A stretch of DNA of 64,000 nucleotides from JAGPUQ01 sp049325095. Lineage in GTDB: Bacteria; Pseudomonadota; Gammaproteobacteria; Pseudomonadales; Porticoccaceae. The translations under genes and the position numbers were made by a program. Where the stretch lies: positions 1 through 64,000 of the forward strand of contig JBMOPO010000011.1 in assembly GCA_049325095.1 (NCBI GenBank), written 5' to 3'. The stretch's first letter is position 1; each line of letters opens with the position of its first letter. The notes below the pieces were generated by a model. It searched no databases. It was not told where the DNA came from and saw only the letters and a list, made by a program, of their open reading frames with translations. This document shows, piece after piece, positions 43,046-53,049 of this stretch.

Positions 43046-44416
43046 ATGGCACTGTCCCCGCTCACCGCGCTCTCCCCCCTAGACGGCCGCTACGGCGGCA
43101 AGGTCTCGGCCCTGCGCGCCTACTTCAGCGAGTACGGCCTGATGTACTACCGGGTACGAGTCGAACTGGCGTGGCTGCGCCAGCTCGCCGCCGAGCCGGG
43201 CATCGCCGAGCTGCCGGCGCTGTCCCCCGCCGAGACGGCGGCGCTCGAGCGCATCGAACGGGAGTTCGGCCCCGGCGATGCCGAGCGCATCAAGGCCATC
43301 GAGGCGGTCACCAACCACGACGTCAAAGCGGTCGAATATTTCCTCAAGGAGCGCCTCGCCGAACTGGGCGGCTTCGGCGATCGCACCGAGTTCGTGCACT
43401 TCGCCTGCACCTCAGAAGACATCAACAACCTCGCCCACGGGCTGATGCTGCGCGATGCGCTGCACCAGGTGCTGCTGCCCGCGATGGGTTCGCTGACCGA
43501 TGCGATCGCCGCCATGGCGCGCGCGCAGGCCGGGGTACCCATGCTGGCGCGGACCCACGGCCAGGCCGCCTCGCCGACCACCCTGGGCAAGGAGCTCGCC
43601 AATGTGGTGGCGCGCCTGCGGCGCCAGCTGCGCCAGATCGAGGCGGTGGAACTGACCGGCAAGCTCAACGGCGCGGTGGGCAACTACAATGCCCACTACG
43701 CCGCCTACCCCGAGCTGGACTGGCCGGACATCGCCCGGCGCTTCGTCACCGGGCTCGGCCTGTCCTGGAACCCCTATACCACCCAGATCGAACCCCACGA
43801 CTGCATCGCCGAGCTGTTCGACGCCATCGCCCGCTTCAACACCGTGCTGCTCGACTTCGACCGCGACCTCTGGGGTTACATCTCCCTGGGCTATTTCCGC
43901 CAGCGGCCGGTCGCGGGCGAAGTCGGCTCCTCGACCATGCCCCACAAGGTCAACCCCATCGACTTCGAAAACTCCGAGGGCAACCTGGGGCTCGCCAATG
44001 CGGTGCTCGGCCATCTGGCCGCCAAGCTGCCCGTCTCCCGCTGGCAGCGCGACCTGACCGACTCCACCGTGCTACGCAACATGGGCGTGGGCCTGGGCTA
44101 CAGCCTGCTGGCCTACCAGTCCGCCGCCAAGGGGCTCGACCGCCTGGAGGTGGACCACGAGCGCCTGGCCGCGGATCTGGATCAGGCCTGGGAGGTGCTC
44201 GCGGAAGCGGTGCAGACCGTGATGCGCCGCTATCGGGTCCCCGAGCCCTACGAACAGCTCAAGGCGCTGACCCGGGGCCGGGGGATCGACGCCGCCACCC
44301 TGCGCGCCTTCATCGGCGGGCTGCCCCTGCCCGCGGAGGCCCGCGCACGGCTGCTCGAGCTGGTGCCGAGCCGCTACACCGGCAATGCGCGCGACCAGGC
44401 CGCGGCCATCGACTGA
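43046..44416 (+). CDS. purB: Adenylosuccinate lyase
   Basis: A 456-residue fumarase-superfamily enzyme that makes AICAR and AMP. The signature loop is SSTMPHKVNPIDFENSEGN, and HFACTSEDINN and ARTHGQAASPTTLG are family motifs. Start ATG 43046. It is the last gene of the mnmA-hflD-purB block. Confidence 0.97.
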   Translation: MALSPLTALSPLDGRYGGKVSALRAYFSEYGLMYYRVRVELAWLRQLAAEPGIAELPALSPAETAALERIEREFGPGDAERIKAIEAVTNHDVKAVEYFLKERLAELGGFGDRTEFVHFACTSEDINNLAHGLMLRDALHQVLLPAMGSLTDAIAAMARAQAGVPMLARTHGQAASPTTLGKELANVVARLRRQLRQIEAVELTGKLNGAVGNYNAHYAAYPELDWPDIARRFVTGLGLSWNPYTTQIEPHDCIAELFDAIARFNTVLLDFDRDLWGYISLGYFRQRPVAGEVGSSTMPHKVNPIDFENSEGNLGLANAVLGHLAAKLPVSRWQRDLTDSTVLRNMGVGLGYSLLAYQSAAKGLDRLEVDHERLAADLDQAWEVLAEAVQTVMRRYRVPEPYEQLKALTRGRGIDAATLRAFIGGLPLPAEARARLLELVPSRYTGNARDQAAAID

Positions 44417-44555
44417 GCCCAGCGCCTCCGCGCCGGTCCGGCGACCCCTGCCCCGCGCAGCCGCAGACCTCCAGGTGATGGGCCAGGCCCTTGCCGCCGG
44501 CCGCGCAATGGCCATACTGAATCCCTCGCCAATGGCACCGGAACGGGCGTCGAAC

Positions 44556-45299
44556 ATGACCCTGGGGCGCCGCGCCAAATCGCCGGCCATCGCCGCCGAT
44601 GCCTCGGCCGGCCGGGGGTCGCTGCGCCGGCGGGCCGCCGCGGCGCGTCTGTGCCGTGTGGCGGCGGCGCTCGCCCTGGTGACGCTTGCCGGCTGCACCC
44701 GCACCCTGGTCGACGAGTACCGCGCAACCGGCGGCGCGCTGCCGCTGGCCCGCGGCGAACAGGTGGTGGTGCTGGGCCGGCGCCACGACGGCGAATACGA
44801 AACCGAGCCGGAGCTCATCCGCTGCATCGGGGATCGGCTCGACGACCGCCTGCAGGTGGTGCCCGAGCAGACCTTCATCGACCGCGTCTACCCCTGGTTC
44901 GAACCGCGCACCGCGCCGCTCGGCCTGCGCCGCCTGCAAAGGATGCTCGACGATCCCGACGTCGGCCGGCGGCTGCGCGAGACCGGGGTGCGCTACCTGA
45001 TCTGGGTGGACGGCAACACCACCACCACCGACCGCGGCGGCTCCATGAGCTGCGCCATCGGACCCGGCGGCGGCGGCTGCCTGGGCTTCGCCACCTGGGA
45101 GAAGACCGCGAGCTACGAGGCGGTGATCTGGGATCTGGGCGAGGTCGCCGAGGGCGGCCGCGTCAAGGTGGACGCCAAGGGCTCCTCCTACGTGATCGGC
45201 GTGCTGGCGCCCATCCCCATCATCGCCCGGGTGCAAAGCAGCGCCTGCGAGGGGCTCGGCAACCAGTTGGGGGAATTCTTCGCCGCACAGCGCTCCTAG
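44556..45299 (+). CDS. Predicted lipoprotein of unknown function
   Basis: A 247-residue protein whose N-terminus (RRRAAAARLCRVAAALALVTLAGC) is a lipoprotein signal with lipobox TLAGC; earlier ATGs at 44508 and 44532 are possible starts. The mature part has alternating beta strands, and WVDGNTTTTDRGGSMSCAIG and a Cys pair suggest a folded periplasmic domain. No known family. Confidence 0.7.
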   Translation: MTLGRRAKSPAIAADASAGRGSLRRRAAAARLCRVAAALALVTLAGCTRTLVDEYRATGGALPLARGEQVVVLGRRHDGEYETEPELIRCIGDRLDDRLQVVPEQTFIDRVYPWFEPRTAPLGLRRLQRMLDDPDVGRRLRETGVRYLIWVDGNTTTTDRGGSMSCAIGPGGGGCLGFATWEKTASYEAVIWDLGEVAEGGRVKVDAKGSSYVIGVLAPIPIIARVQSSACEGLGNQLGEFFAAQRS

Positions 45300-45431
45300 C
45301 CCGGCCAGCGGCAGGTGGAACGACGGCTTGGGCGCCCCCGTTCCCTCGGCTCGCCGCGGCCCACGCCCGCCAAGCTCCGCGGGTCGGGCGCGCGCGGGTA
45401 CTCGAGCCGCGCGCAGGGCGTCCCCCGCCGG

Positions 45432-46655
45432 CTAGCCGCGCAGTCCCAGCAGCCCGGCGGTGTTGCCGCGCATCACCTTGCACACCTGGCCATAGTCGAG
45501 ACCGGCGAGGCCGTCGGCGAATTCCAGCGGCTGGGCCAGGCCTTCCGGGTGCGGCCAGTCGGAACCGAACAGGGCGACATCGGGACCCACGGCCGCGATC
45601 AGTTCCGGGATGTTGTCCTCGGGGAAGGGACAGACCCGGATGCGGTCGAGAAAGATCGCGCTGGGCCGGGCGTGCAGCCTGCCGAAGGTGAAATTGTCGC
45701 CGGCGATTCTGGCCGACTTGTCGAGCTTGCGCAGCAGGGGCGTCACCCAGGCCGAGCCGTTCTCGATGGAGACCACCACCAGGCGGGGAAAGCGCCCGAA
45801 CAGGTTGTGCAGGATCAGGGCCGCCAGGGTGTCGTGCACCGGCCGCTCCATCATGCCGACCACATGCTGGAAGGCGGTGACCTTGTGATGCGGCGGGCGC
45901 GGATTCTCGCCCCAGGCCGCGGACACCAGGGCTTCGAAGCCGGCGTTGCCCAGATGGAAGCTGACCGGGATGCCGGCCTCCTCGCAGCGCGCCCAGAACG
46001 GATCGAAGTGCGGGTCGGCCGGCGAGCGGCCGTACACCGGCCCCGGCAACAGATTGACCAGCCGCGCGCCCTCGGCGAGCACCCGCTCCAGTTCGGCCAC
46101 CGCCAATTCGAGATCGACCAGGGACAACTGGGCGGCGCTGAAGATGCGCTGCTGATAATCCCAGCCCCAGTCGTCTTGGATCCAGCGGTTGAAGGCGCGG
46201 TGGTTGGTCATCACCACCTCGGGCCCGGCATCGCGCAACTCCATCTCCACGCCGACACCGAGCGACGGCAGGAAGATGCCGGCCTCCACCCCGTGCGCAT
46301 CGAACCAGCGCAGCCGGGCATCGCGCTGCATGGATTCGGGCAGGTCGAAACAGGAGATCGGATCGGCGGCGAGAATGTGCGCCCCCTTGGGCTGGTCGCT
46401 GCGGTAGAACTCCTTGTAGGAGCCCGGCCGGCCGGCGTGCTCGCCCGGCGGCGCACTGAAGAAGCTCAGGCGCCGACCGCGAAAGTGCACTTGGGCGTGG
46501 CGGCTCAGCCCGCGCACCACCCGGATGGCGTCGTCCCGAAAACGCGCCTCCAGGTGGCGGGTGTAGCAGTCGTCGGGTTCGTAGTAGTGGCAGTCGGCAT
46601 CCACCAGCGGATAGTCGATGAGGGCGCGCGGATTGGCGTCGGCGGGCCAACTCAT
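45432..46655 (-). CDS. Amidohydrolase-family protein (ACMSD-like)
   Basis: A 407-residue TIM-barrel metal hydrolase or decarboxylase. DADCHYYEPDDC opens the metal site, FHLGNAGFE and HNLFGRFPRLVVVSIENG are middle motifs and LFGSDWPHPEGL carries the final Asp. Relatives act on 2,3-dihydroxybenzoate-like or amino-carboxymuconate compounds. Start ATG 46655 follows GGAGA. No partner is next to it. Confidence 0.83.
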   Translation of the reverse strand: MSWPADANPRALIDYPLVDADCHYYEPDDCYTRHLEARFRDDAIRVVRGLSRHAQVHFRGRRLSFFSAPPGEHAGRPGSYKEFYRSDQPKGAHILAADPISCFDLPESMQRDARLRWFDAHGVEAGIFLPSLGVGVEMELRDAGPEVVMTNHRAFNRWIQDDWGWDYQQRIFSAAQLSLVDLELAVAELERVLAEGARLVNLLPGPVYGRSPADPHFDPFWARCEEAGIPVSFHLGNAGFEALVSAAWGENPRPPHHKVTAFQHVVGMMERPVHDTLAALILHNLFGRFPRLVVVSIENGSAWVTPLLRKLDKSARIAGDNFTFGRLHARPSAIFLDRIRVCPFPEDNIPELIAAVGPDVALFGSDWPHPEGLAQPLEFADGLAGLDYGQVCKVMRGNTAGLLGLRG

Positions 46656-46849
46656 GGCAATGTCTCCGATCGAAAAAATTGCGGCGCGAACCCCATGCTG
46701 CCCCCAATCGCCGCGCAAGGCCAGCGCGCCCCGCAGCGGCGCGGGCGGCCCGTCCCGATCCGCACCGCATCGCCTGGCAGGGGCTGCCGACCCGCCTGCC
46801 CGGCAGCCGCCCGGCGCGGGGCGCTCCCCGGCTCTGGTAACATGCAGCC

Positions 46850-48301
46850 ATGCCTGTACTGCACTTCGACAACCGGTTCCAGCAACTCGGCGAGGACTTC
46901 TACACGCCGCGCTCGCCGACCGGATTTGCGAATCCACACCTGGTGGCGGCCAACCCGGATACGGCCGCGCTGATCGGGCTGGATCCCGCCTGGCTCGATT
47001 CCGCCGAATTCCTCGCCTGGGCGAGCGGCAACGCCATCCCGCCCGGCGCCGCGCCCCTGGCCATGGTCTACAGCGGCCATCAGTTCGGCGGCTACACGCC
47101 GCAACTGGGCGACGGGCGCGGGCTGCTGCTCGGCCAGGTGCGCACCGAACAGGGCCTGGTCGATCTGCACCTCAAGGGCGCCGGCAAGACGCCCTACTCG
47201 CGCTTCGCCGACGGCCGCGCGGTACTGCGCTCCACCATCCGCGAGTATCTGGCGGGAGAAGCGCTGCACGGCCTGGGCATCCCCACCACCAGGGCTCTGG
47301 CCATCGCCGGCAGCGACGAGCCGGTGATCCGCGAGCGGGTCGAGACCGGCGCCATGCTGATCCGCCTGGCGCGCACCCATGTCCGCTTCGGCTCCTTCGA
47401 GTACTTCCATTACGGCCAGCGGCCGGAGCTGGTCCGCGCCCTGGCCGACCATGTGCTCGACACCTACCTGCCCGCAGCGGCCCGCGAGGCCGAGCCTTAT
47501 GTAGCCCTGTTCCGCCACGCGGTGCAGGCCACCGCGCGGCTGATCGCCCGGTGGCAGGCGGTCGGCTTCTGCCATGGGGTAATGAACACCGACAACATGT
47601 CGATCCTGGGCGAGACCCTGGACTACGGTCCCTACGGCTTTCTCGACGCCTACGACCCCGGCCACATCTGCAACCATTCCGACCACGAGGGGCGCTACGC
47701 CTACGCCCGCCAGCCGGCGATCGGGTTGTGGAACTGCAACGCCCTGGCCCACGCCCTGAGCACCCTGATCCCGGCGCCCGCGCTGCGCGAGGTGCTGCTC
47801 GAATACGAGCCGCTGCTGCTCGCCGAACTGCGCCGCCTGCAGCGCGCCAAGCTGGGCCTCGAGCGCGCGCTGCCCGGCGACGACGCCCTGATCGACGACC
47901 TGCTGCAACTGCTGGCCCGCGGGGGGATCGACTACACCCTGTTCTTCCGCCGCTTGGGCGATTTCCAGCCGGGTGCGGACCATGCGCCGCTGCGCGACCT
48001 CTGCCCGGACCGCCCGGCCTTCGACGCCTGGGCGCGGCGCTACGGCGCGCGCCTCGGCGCCGAGCAGCGCAGTGCGGCGGCGCGCGCCGCGGCCATGCGC
48101 GCGGTCAATCCCAAGTACGTACTGCGCAACTATCTGGCCGAGATCGCCATCCGCCGGGCCGAGGACGAGCGCGACTACCGCGAGATCGAAACCCTGCGCC
48201 GGGTGCTGGCCCGGCCCTTCGACGAGCAGCCGGAGTTCGAGCGCTACGCCGCACCGCCGCCCGACTGGGGGCGTAAACTGGCGATCAGCTGTTCTTCCTG
48301 A
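46850..48301 (+). CDS. selO: Protein adenylyltransferase SelO
   Basis: A 483-residue pseudokinase-fold enzyme that transfers AMP to proteins. VYSGHQFGGYTPQLGDGR is the family nucleotide-binding start, CHGVMNTDNMSI contains the metal-binding Asn/Asp and LKGAGKTPYSRFADGRAVL is conserved. The C-terminus ISCSS matches other bacterial SelO. Together with Fic this gives two unrelated AMP-transferases in the window. It is followed by the transglycosylase gene after 8 bp. Confidence 0.95.
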   Translation: MPVLHFDNRFQQLGEDFYTPRSPTGFANPHLVAANPDTAALIGLDPAWLDSAEFLAWASGNAIPPGAAPLAMVYSGHQFGGYTPQLGDGRGLLLGQVRTEQGLVDLHLKGAGKTPYSRFADGRAVLRSTIREYLAGEALHGLGIPTTRALAIAGSDEPVIRERVETGAMLIRLARTHVRFGSFEYFHYGQRPELVRALADHVLDTYLPAAAREAEPYVALFRHAVQATARLIARWQAVGFCHGVMNTDNMSILGETLDYGPYGFLDAYDPGHICNHSDHEGRYAYARQPAIGLWNCNALAHALSTLIPAPALREVLLEYEPLLLAELRRLQRAKLGLERALPGDDALIDDLLQLLARGGIDYTLFFRRLGDFQPGADHAPLRDLCPDRPAFDAWARRYGARLGAEQRSAAARAAAMRAVNPKYVLRNYLAEIAIRRAEDERDYREIETLRRVLARPFDEQPEFERYAAPPPDWGRKLAISCSS

Positions 48302-48309
48302 GCCCCGGA

Positions 48310-50142
48310 ATGTCGTTCGTGCGCCGTTGCCTGACCCGCCTGCTGGTGCTCCTCCTCCTGCCCGGGGCGGCGATCGCGCCCGCCCAGGCCGAGACCCTGG
48401 CCATCCCCCTGGTGGTGGAGCCGCGCCATCTCGACGCGAGCGTGGCCCAGGCCCTGGACCTGGACGCCGGGAAGCGCGGCGCGCTGGCGGAGAACCGCTG
48501 CAACCGGGTGGAGATCGCCGACCCGGCCACCCGCATTGCCGGGGAGCACCTGGAAGTCGAGCTGCATCTGGTGGTGCACACCGGGGTCGAGTTGCTCGAC
48601 TCCTGCCAGGGACCGGCACCCTGGCAGGGCCGGATGAGCGTCACCCTCGAACCGGCGGTGGACATTTCCGGACTGGCCGTGAAATTCACCCCCACCGGCG
48701 CCCGGCTGATCCGCGGAGACGGCAGCGAAGGGCTGTTCGCCAAGCCGGTGCGCGCGCTGGCCGAGAGCCTGATCCTGCCGCAACTGGGCCTGGTCCGGGT
48801 CGACCTCTCCACACCCCTGGCCGCCATCGATGGCCTGATCGCCGACTTCCTCGCCGCGGGCGACCGCCAGGCGGCGGCACCGCTCGCCGACCGCACCCGC
48901 GTCCAGGCGCTTCAAGTGATACCGGACGGCTTGCGGGTGACCCTCGGCCTCGCGGTGCCACCGCCCCCCACCAGACCCGGCGCAGAGCCGCCGCTGGATC
49001 CGGAGGAGCTGGCGAATTGGACCACCCTGGAGGATGAACTGGACGGCTTTCTCACCACCGTCATCACCCTGCTCGCGGAGGCCGCGCAGTCCCCGGATCT
49101 GCGCTACGAGCTGCTCGGCGTGCTGCTCGATGCCCGTTACGCCATCGCGCTGGCGCTGGCCGAAAACCATCCGCACAGCGATCCGGTGCGCACCCTGTTC
49201 ATCGATGCCTGGGATCGCCTGCGCCCGCACCTGAGCGCCATGGACGCCGCCAATGTGCCGCTGTTCGAGGACGACCTGCGGCTGGCCGGGTTCATCGCCG
49301 GCGGCGACGCCCTGCGGGCGCTCGACGCCCTGGGACCGGAGTACGGCCTGGACATCACCCGCGACGGCCTGCGCCGGCTGGCGCGGCTGCTGCTCGCCGA
49401 GCGCGCGCCGGCCTCCTTCACGCCGCTGCCGCTGGAGGTGGACCAGCGCATGCGGCGCCTGTTCCGCAGCGAGGGGGAGCCCGGCGCCAACCTGCAGACC
49501 AGGGTCCTCAACGCGCTGGTGCACTGGCTGATCCCGGCGGCCCGGGCCGCCGCCACCCCGGCCGTGGCCTACCGGGTGCCGAGCGCGGGCCAATTGCAGA
49601 GCTATCTCGAACAGATCGCCGAGCTGCTCAAATTCCAGGCGCGCGACCTGCTCGAACGGGAGCGCCGGGTGCCGGACCGGCTGGCCGGCACCTTCGAACC
49701 CCTGGTGCAGGCCACCGCCTGGAAGGAATCCTGCTGGCGCCAGTACACCGGCACGCCCAAGCGCCCCCAGGTGCTCAAGTCGCCGGTCGGCGCCCTGGGC
49801 ATCATGCAGATCAACGGCCGGGTATGGCGGGGTTTCTACGACCTGGGCCGCCTGGCGGACGACATCGGTTACAACATCGGCGCCGGCACCGAGATTCTCG
49901 AACACTACCTGGTCGACTACGCCATCCGCCGCGGCGAGCATCGCCAGCCCGGCGGCGACGACAACCTGGTGCGCGCCACCTATGCGGCCTACAACGGGGG
50001 GCCGGGGCAACTCTCCCGCTACCGGCGCACCGATACCCCGGACCGCCTGCGCGCCATCGACAGCGTATTCTGGGATCACTATGAGCAGCTCCGGACCCGC
50101 GGCTGGCCCGACGTTTCGAGCTGCTATCCGGCGGTGTCCTGA
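48310..50142 (+). CDS. Lytic transglycosylase with long N-terminal region
   Basis: A 610-residue secreted protein. A signal peptide ends near AQA (residue 27). The last 170 residues form an SLT domain: AWKESCWRQYTG has the catalytic Glu, SPVGALGIMQIN and the AYNGG motif follow. The region from 30 to 430 has no family I recognise and may bind the wall or another protein. Its stop lies at the edge of repeat copy C. Confidence 0.85.
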   Translation: MSFVRRCLTRLLVLLLLPGAAIAPAQAETLAIPLVVEPRHLDASVAQALDLDAGKRGALAENRCNRVEIADPATRIAGEHLEVELHLVVHTGVELLDSCQGPAPWQGRMSVTLEPAVDISGLAVKFTPTGARLIRGDGSEGLFAKPVRALAESLILPQLGLVRVDLSTPLAAIDGLIADFLAAGDRQAAAPLADRTRVQALQVIPDGLRVTLGLAVPPPPTRPGAEPPLDPEELANWTTLEDELDGFLTTVITLLAEAAQSPDLRYELLGVLLDARYAIALALAENHPHSDPVRTLFIDAWDRLRPHLSAMDAANVPLFEDDLRLAGFIAGGDALRALDALGPEYGLDITRDGLRRLARLLLAERAPASFTPLPLEVDQRMRRLFRSEGEPGANLQTRVLNALVHWLIPAARAAATPAVAYRVPSAGQLQSYLEQIAELLKFQARDLLERERRVPDRLAGTFEPLVQATAWKESCWRQYTGTPKRPQVLKSPVGALGIMQINGRVWRGFYDLGRLADDIGYNIGAGTEILEHYLVDYAIRRGEHRQPGGDDNLVRATYAAYNGGPGQLSRYRRTDTPDRLRAIDSVFWDHYEQLRTRGWPDVSSCYPAVS

Positions 50143-50258
50143 GCGCTGCTAGTTTTTCAAGCGCTCGGCCCGGCCGCTGATGGCCGGTCGCGGCTCGAGC
50201 AAGCCCGGGCCTGCACCGGACTTGCGACAGAAGCGATGCACAGGACGTGCATCGCTTC
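50140..50258 (+). repeat. Structured repeat element, copy C (third stem missing)
   Basis: Stems: GAGCGCT/AGCGCTC (50141-50166; the transglycosylase stop TGA at 50140-50142 straddles its start), CCGGCC/GGCCGG (50170-50187), no stem 3, GCAAGCCCGG/CCGGACTTGC (50199-50225, one mismatch) and GAAGCGATGCAC/GTGCATCGCTTC (50230-50258, loop AGGAC). The last stem has a G-C where copies A and B have A-T. Confidence 0.83.
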
Positions 50259-50272
50259 TCAAACGCCGAGCG

Positions 50273-50602
50273 TCAGCCGCCGATCGAACGGGATCCGAGC
50301 TGGATCACCAGCACCCCGGCGACGATCAACGCCAGGCCGATCAGCGCCGCCAGATCCAGCGTCTGCCCGAACAGCACCCAGCCGAGCAGGGCGATCAGGG
50401 CCGTGCCGACCCCGGACCAGATGGCGTAGGCGAGGCCGACCGGGACGGTCCTGAGCGCCAGCGACAGCAGGTAGAAGGCGGTGCCGTAACCGGCCACCAC
50501 CACCAGTGACGGCAGCGGCCGGGTGAAGCCCGCCGCGGCCTTGAGCGCCGAGGTGGCCAGCACCTCGGCCAGGATCGCGAACCCCAGATACCACCAGTGC
50601 AC
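50273..50602 (-). CDS. Small multidrug resistance (SMR) transporter
   Basis: A 109-residue four-helix proton-coupled efflux protein. The essential membrane glutamate lies in AILAEVLATSALK (residue 13 by this start) and AYAIWSGVGTA is the family loop. It can export quaternary or guanidinium-like cations. Start GTG 50602, 8 bp after the methyltransferase stop. Last gene of a reverse-strand run. Confidence 0.88.
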   Translation of the reverse strand: MHWWYLGFAILAEVLATSALKAAAGFTRPLPSLVVVAGYGTAFYLLSLALRTVPVGLAYAIWSGVGTALIALLGWVLFGQTLDLAALIGLALIVAGVLVIQLGSRSIGG

Positions 50603-50610
50603 GGCGCGGC

Positions 50611-51273
50611 TCAGCGCTTGCGCGCCAGGGTCAGGCCGTCGCCCACCGGGACCAGGCTCAGATCGACCCGCTGGTCGTCGCGCAGCGCGCGGTTGAAGGC
50701 CTGGATGGCCCGGGTGTCGGGGTCGGCGGCGGCGCCCTCCAGCACCCGGCCGCCCCACAGCACATTGTCGACGACGATCAGGCCGCCGGGGCGCAGCAGC
50801 CGCAGGCACTGCTCGTAGTAGCCGGCGTAGCCGGTCTTGTCGGCATCGATGAAGGCGAAATCGAAGCGGCCTCCCCCGCCCTCGTCGAGCAGGGCCGAGA
50901 GCGTTTCCGCGGCCGGCGCCAGGCGCAGGTCGATGCGCTCGGCGACCCCGGCCTCCCGCCAGAAGTCGCGGGCGATGGCGGTGTACTCGGCGCTGATGTC
51001 ACAGGCCACCAGGCGGCCCTCCGGGGGCAGCACCGCCGCCACGCAGAGAGCGCTGTAGCCGGTGTAGACGCCGATTTCGATGGCGTTGCGCGCGCCCAGC
51101 AGCCGGGCCAGCAGGGCCATGAACTGGCCCTGCTCCGGGGCGATCTGCATGCGGCTGTCCGGCAGCGCCGCGGTGCGCGCCCGCAACCGGCGCAGCACGT
51201 CGCTCTCGCGCAGCGATACCTCGAGCAGGTAGTCGTACAGCGGGGGCGTGAGTTCAATGCTTCGGTTGGACAT
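50611..51273 (-). CDS. Class I O-methyltransferase (CCoAOMT family)
   Basis: A 220-residue S-adenosylmethionine-dependent enzyme. SAM binds at IEIGVYTGYSALCVA and the divalent-metal Asp lies in FIDADKTGY. Relatives methylate catechol-like hydroxyls. Start ATG 51273. It is directly before the SMR gene and after another methyltransferase gene, so a small cationic or phenolic product may be made and exported. Confidence 0.88.
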   Translation of the reverse strand: MSNRSIELTPPLYDYLLEVSLRESDVLRRLRARTAALPDSRMQIAPEQGQFMALLARLLGARNAIEIGVYTGYSALCVAAVLPPEGRLVACDISAEYTAIARDFWREAGVAERIDLRLAPAAETLSALLDEGGGGRFDFAFIDADKTGYAGYYEQCLRLLRPGGLIVVDNVLWGGRVLEGAAADPDTRAIQAFNRALRDDQRVDLSLVPVGDGLTLARKR

Positions 51274-51286
51274 CTCGGTCTCCCCA

Positions 51287-51982
51287 TCAAGGCGCCGGGC
51301 CGCGCGCCGCCGTCTGCGGCGCAGGACGGCCGCGGCCCCGATAGAGGCGCACCTGTTTGACCGATTCCGGTTCACCCAGGTCCGGCTCGGTGACACCCCG
51401 GCCGGCGGCGACCTGGGCGTAGCCGGCCGCCGCGAAGCGCGGCACCCGGGAATCGGCGATCAGCACCAGCGCGGCGCGGTCCAGGAAGTGCTCGGCGAGC
51501 ACCAGGTTGGCGGGATCATAGAACAGGTCGGCGGCGCACAGCAGGTCGACCGCCCCGCCCACCGCATCCAGCGCCGCCGCCAGCTCCAGGCGCACGCCGT
51601 TGCGGCGCGCGTTGGCCGCCGCCGCCTCCCGGGCGAGGGGATCGCGGTCGCAGCAGATCACCCGCCCCGCCCCGGCCAGGGCCGCGGCGATGCCCACCAC
51701 GCCCGAACCGCAGCCGAAATCGAGCACACTGCGGCCGGCCACCCACTCGCGATGGGCCAGCAGATGCGCGGCCAGCATCTTGCCGGCGCCCCAGCAGAAG
51801 CTCCAGTAGGGCGGCGCCTCCCAGACCGCGTCGGTCTCGGCCTCGGTCAGCGGCCGGGCCATGCCCTCCGGGTCGATCAGCCACAGGTGCAGGCCGCCGG
51901 GCGGGTGCGGCTCGGTCAGCCGCAGGCGGGCGCCGGGCACCAGGCGGCCGAGCGCCGCCGCCGGCCCGGGGGGCGGCGTCAC
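51287..51982 (-). CDS. Class I methyltransferase (Nnt1/ETFB-lysine MTase-like)
   Basis: A 231-residue protein with SAM motif VLDFGCGSGVVGIAAALAG and ICCDRDPLA. WSFCWGAGKMLAAHLL precedes it, as in the ETFB-lysine and Nnt1-type group. Start GTG 51982 overlaps the AI-2E permease stop (GTGA). Substrate unknown, either protein lysine or small amine. Confidence 0.8.
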   Translation of the reverse strand: MTPPPGPAAALGRLVPGARLRLTEPHPPGGLHLWLIDPEGMARPLTEAETDAVWEAPPYWSFCWGAGKMLAAHLLAHREWVAGRSVLDFGCGSGVVGIAAALAGAGRVICCDRDPLAREAAAANARRNGVRLELAAALDAVGGAVDLLCAADLFYDPANLVLAEHFLDRAALVLIADSRVPRFAAAGYAQVAAGRGVTEPDLGEPESVKQVRLYRGRGRPAPQTAARGPAP

Positions 51983-53049
51983 CCGCGGTCCTCGCCGGCG
52001 GCCGGCAGCGCTTCGGCCGGCGCGGCCGCCCGCCCCTGCCCCAGGAGCAATCCCAGCCAGCGGGTATGGGGATCGTTCTCCAGGGCGATCTTCACCAGCA
52101 TGGTCAGGGGCACCGAGAGAAACATGCCGATCGGCCCCAGCACCCAACCCCAGAACACCAGGGAGACGAACACCACCAGGGGCGAGAGGTTGAGCCCCCG
52201 GCCCATCCAGCGCGGCTCCAGGATGTTGCCGACCACGACATTGACCACCACTTGCAGCACCGTGGCCAGCAGCGCGCTGACCGGCCCCAACTGCACCAGC
52301 GCCAGCAGGACCGGCGGGGCGCCGGCCAGGATCGAGCCGATGGTCGGCACATAGTTGAGCAGAAAGGCGAGCAGCGCCCACATCACCGCGTAGTCCACGC
52401 CGATCGCCCAAAGCCCCAGGCCGACCACCATCCCGGTCAACAGGCTGGTCAGGGTCTTCAGCCCCAGATAGCGGTTGACGCTGTCGGTGAAGCTGCCGAT
52501 GGCCACCAGGGAGGCCGCGGGCACATTGCGCGCCTGCGCCAACTTGTCGCGAAACCCCACCTGCTCGGCGAGGATGAACACCGCGGTGAGCAGAATGAGC
52601 AGCCCGTCGGTGGTCATGCCGGCCAGCGAGGCCAGGGTGTTGCCGGCGAACTGCATCACCACCCCGGGGTTGATCCGGTCCCGCAGATCCCCGATATCCA
52701 CGGCCAGACCCATAGCGTTCAGCCAGCTCTGCACGCCGGCGCCCATGTCCAGCAGGCGCTGCTGGTAGCGCGGCAGATCCTGGCGGAACTCGACGATCGA
52801 ATTGCCCACCAGCGCCCCCACCAGCACGCCGGAGACCAGGATCGCCAGCACCATCAGGGCGATGGCCGCCCCGGCCGGCACCCGGCGCGCCTTGAGCCAG
52901 GCCACCGGCGGAGCCGAAATCAAGGCGATGAAGATCGCCAGCAGAAAGGGCACCAGCAGCGAGGCCGCCGCCTTCATGCCCGCCACCACCACCACGAAGG
53001 CGGCCGTGTACAGCAGAAAACGCGCCGCCAAAGAGAGCCCACCGATCAT
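51979..53049 (-). CDS. AI-2E family transporter
   Basis: A 356-residue membrane protein with about eight helices; LLNYVPTIGS and NILEPRWMGRGLNLSPLVV are its signature. The family exports autoinducer-2 in E. coli and acts as an ion antiporter elsewhere. Start ATG 53049 overlaps the upstream stop (ATGA). It belongs to the six-gene run with the TauE, methyltransferase and SMR genes. Confidence 0.9.
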   Translation of the reverse strand: MIGGLSLAARFLLYTAAFVVVVAGMKAAASLLVPFLLAIFIALISAPPVAWLKARRVPAGAAIALMVLAILVSGVLVGALVGNSIVEFRQDLPRYQQRLLDMGAGVQSWLNAMGLAVDIGDLRDRINPGVVMQFAGNTLASLAGMTTDGLLILLTAVFILAEQVGFRDKLAQARNVPAASLVAIGSFTDSVNRYLGLKTLTSLLTGMVVGLGLWAIGVDYAVMWALLAFLLNYVPTIGSILAGAPPVLLALVQLGPVSALLATVLQVVVNVVVGNILEPRWMGRGLNLSPLVVFVSLVFWGWVLGPIGMFLSVPLTMLVKIALENDPHTRWLGLLLGQGRAAAPAEALPAAGEDRG

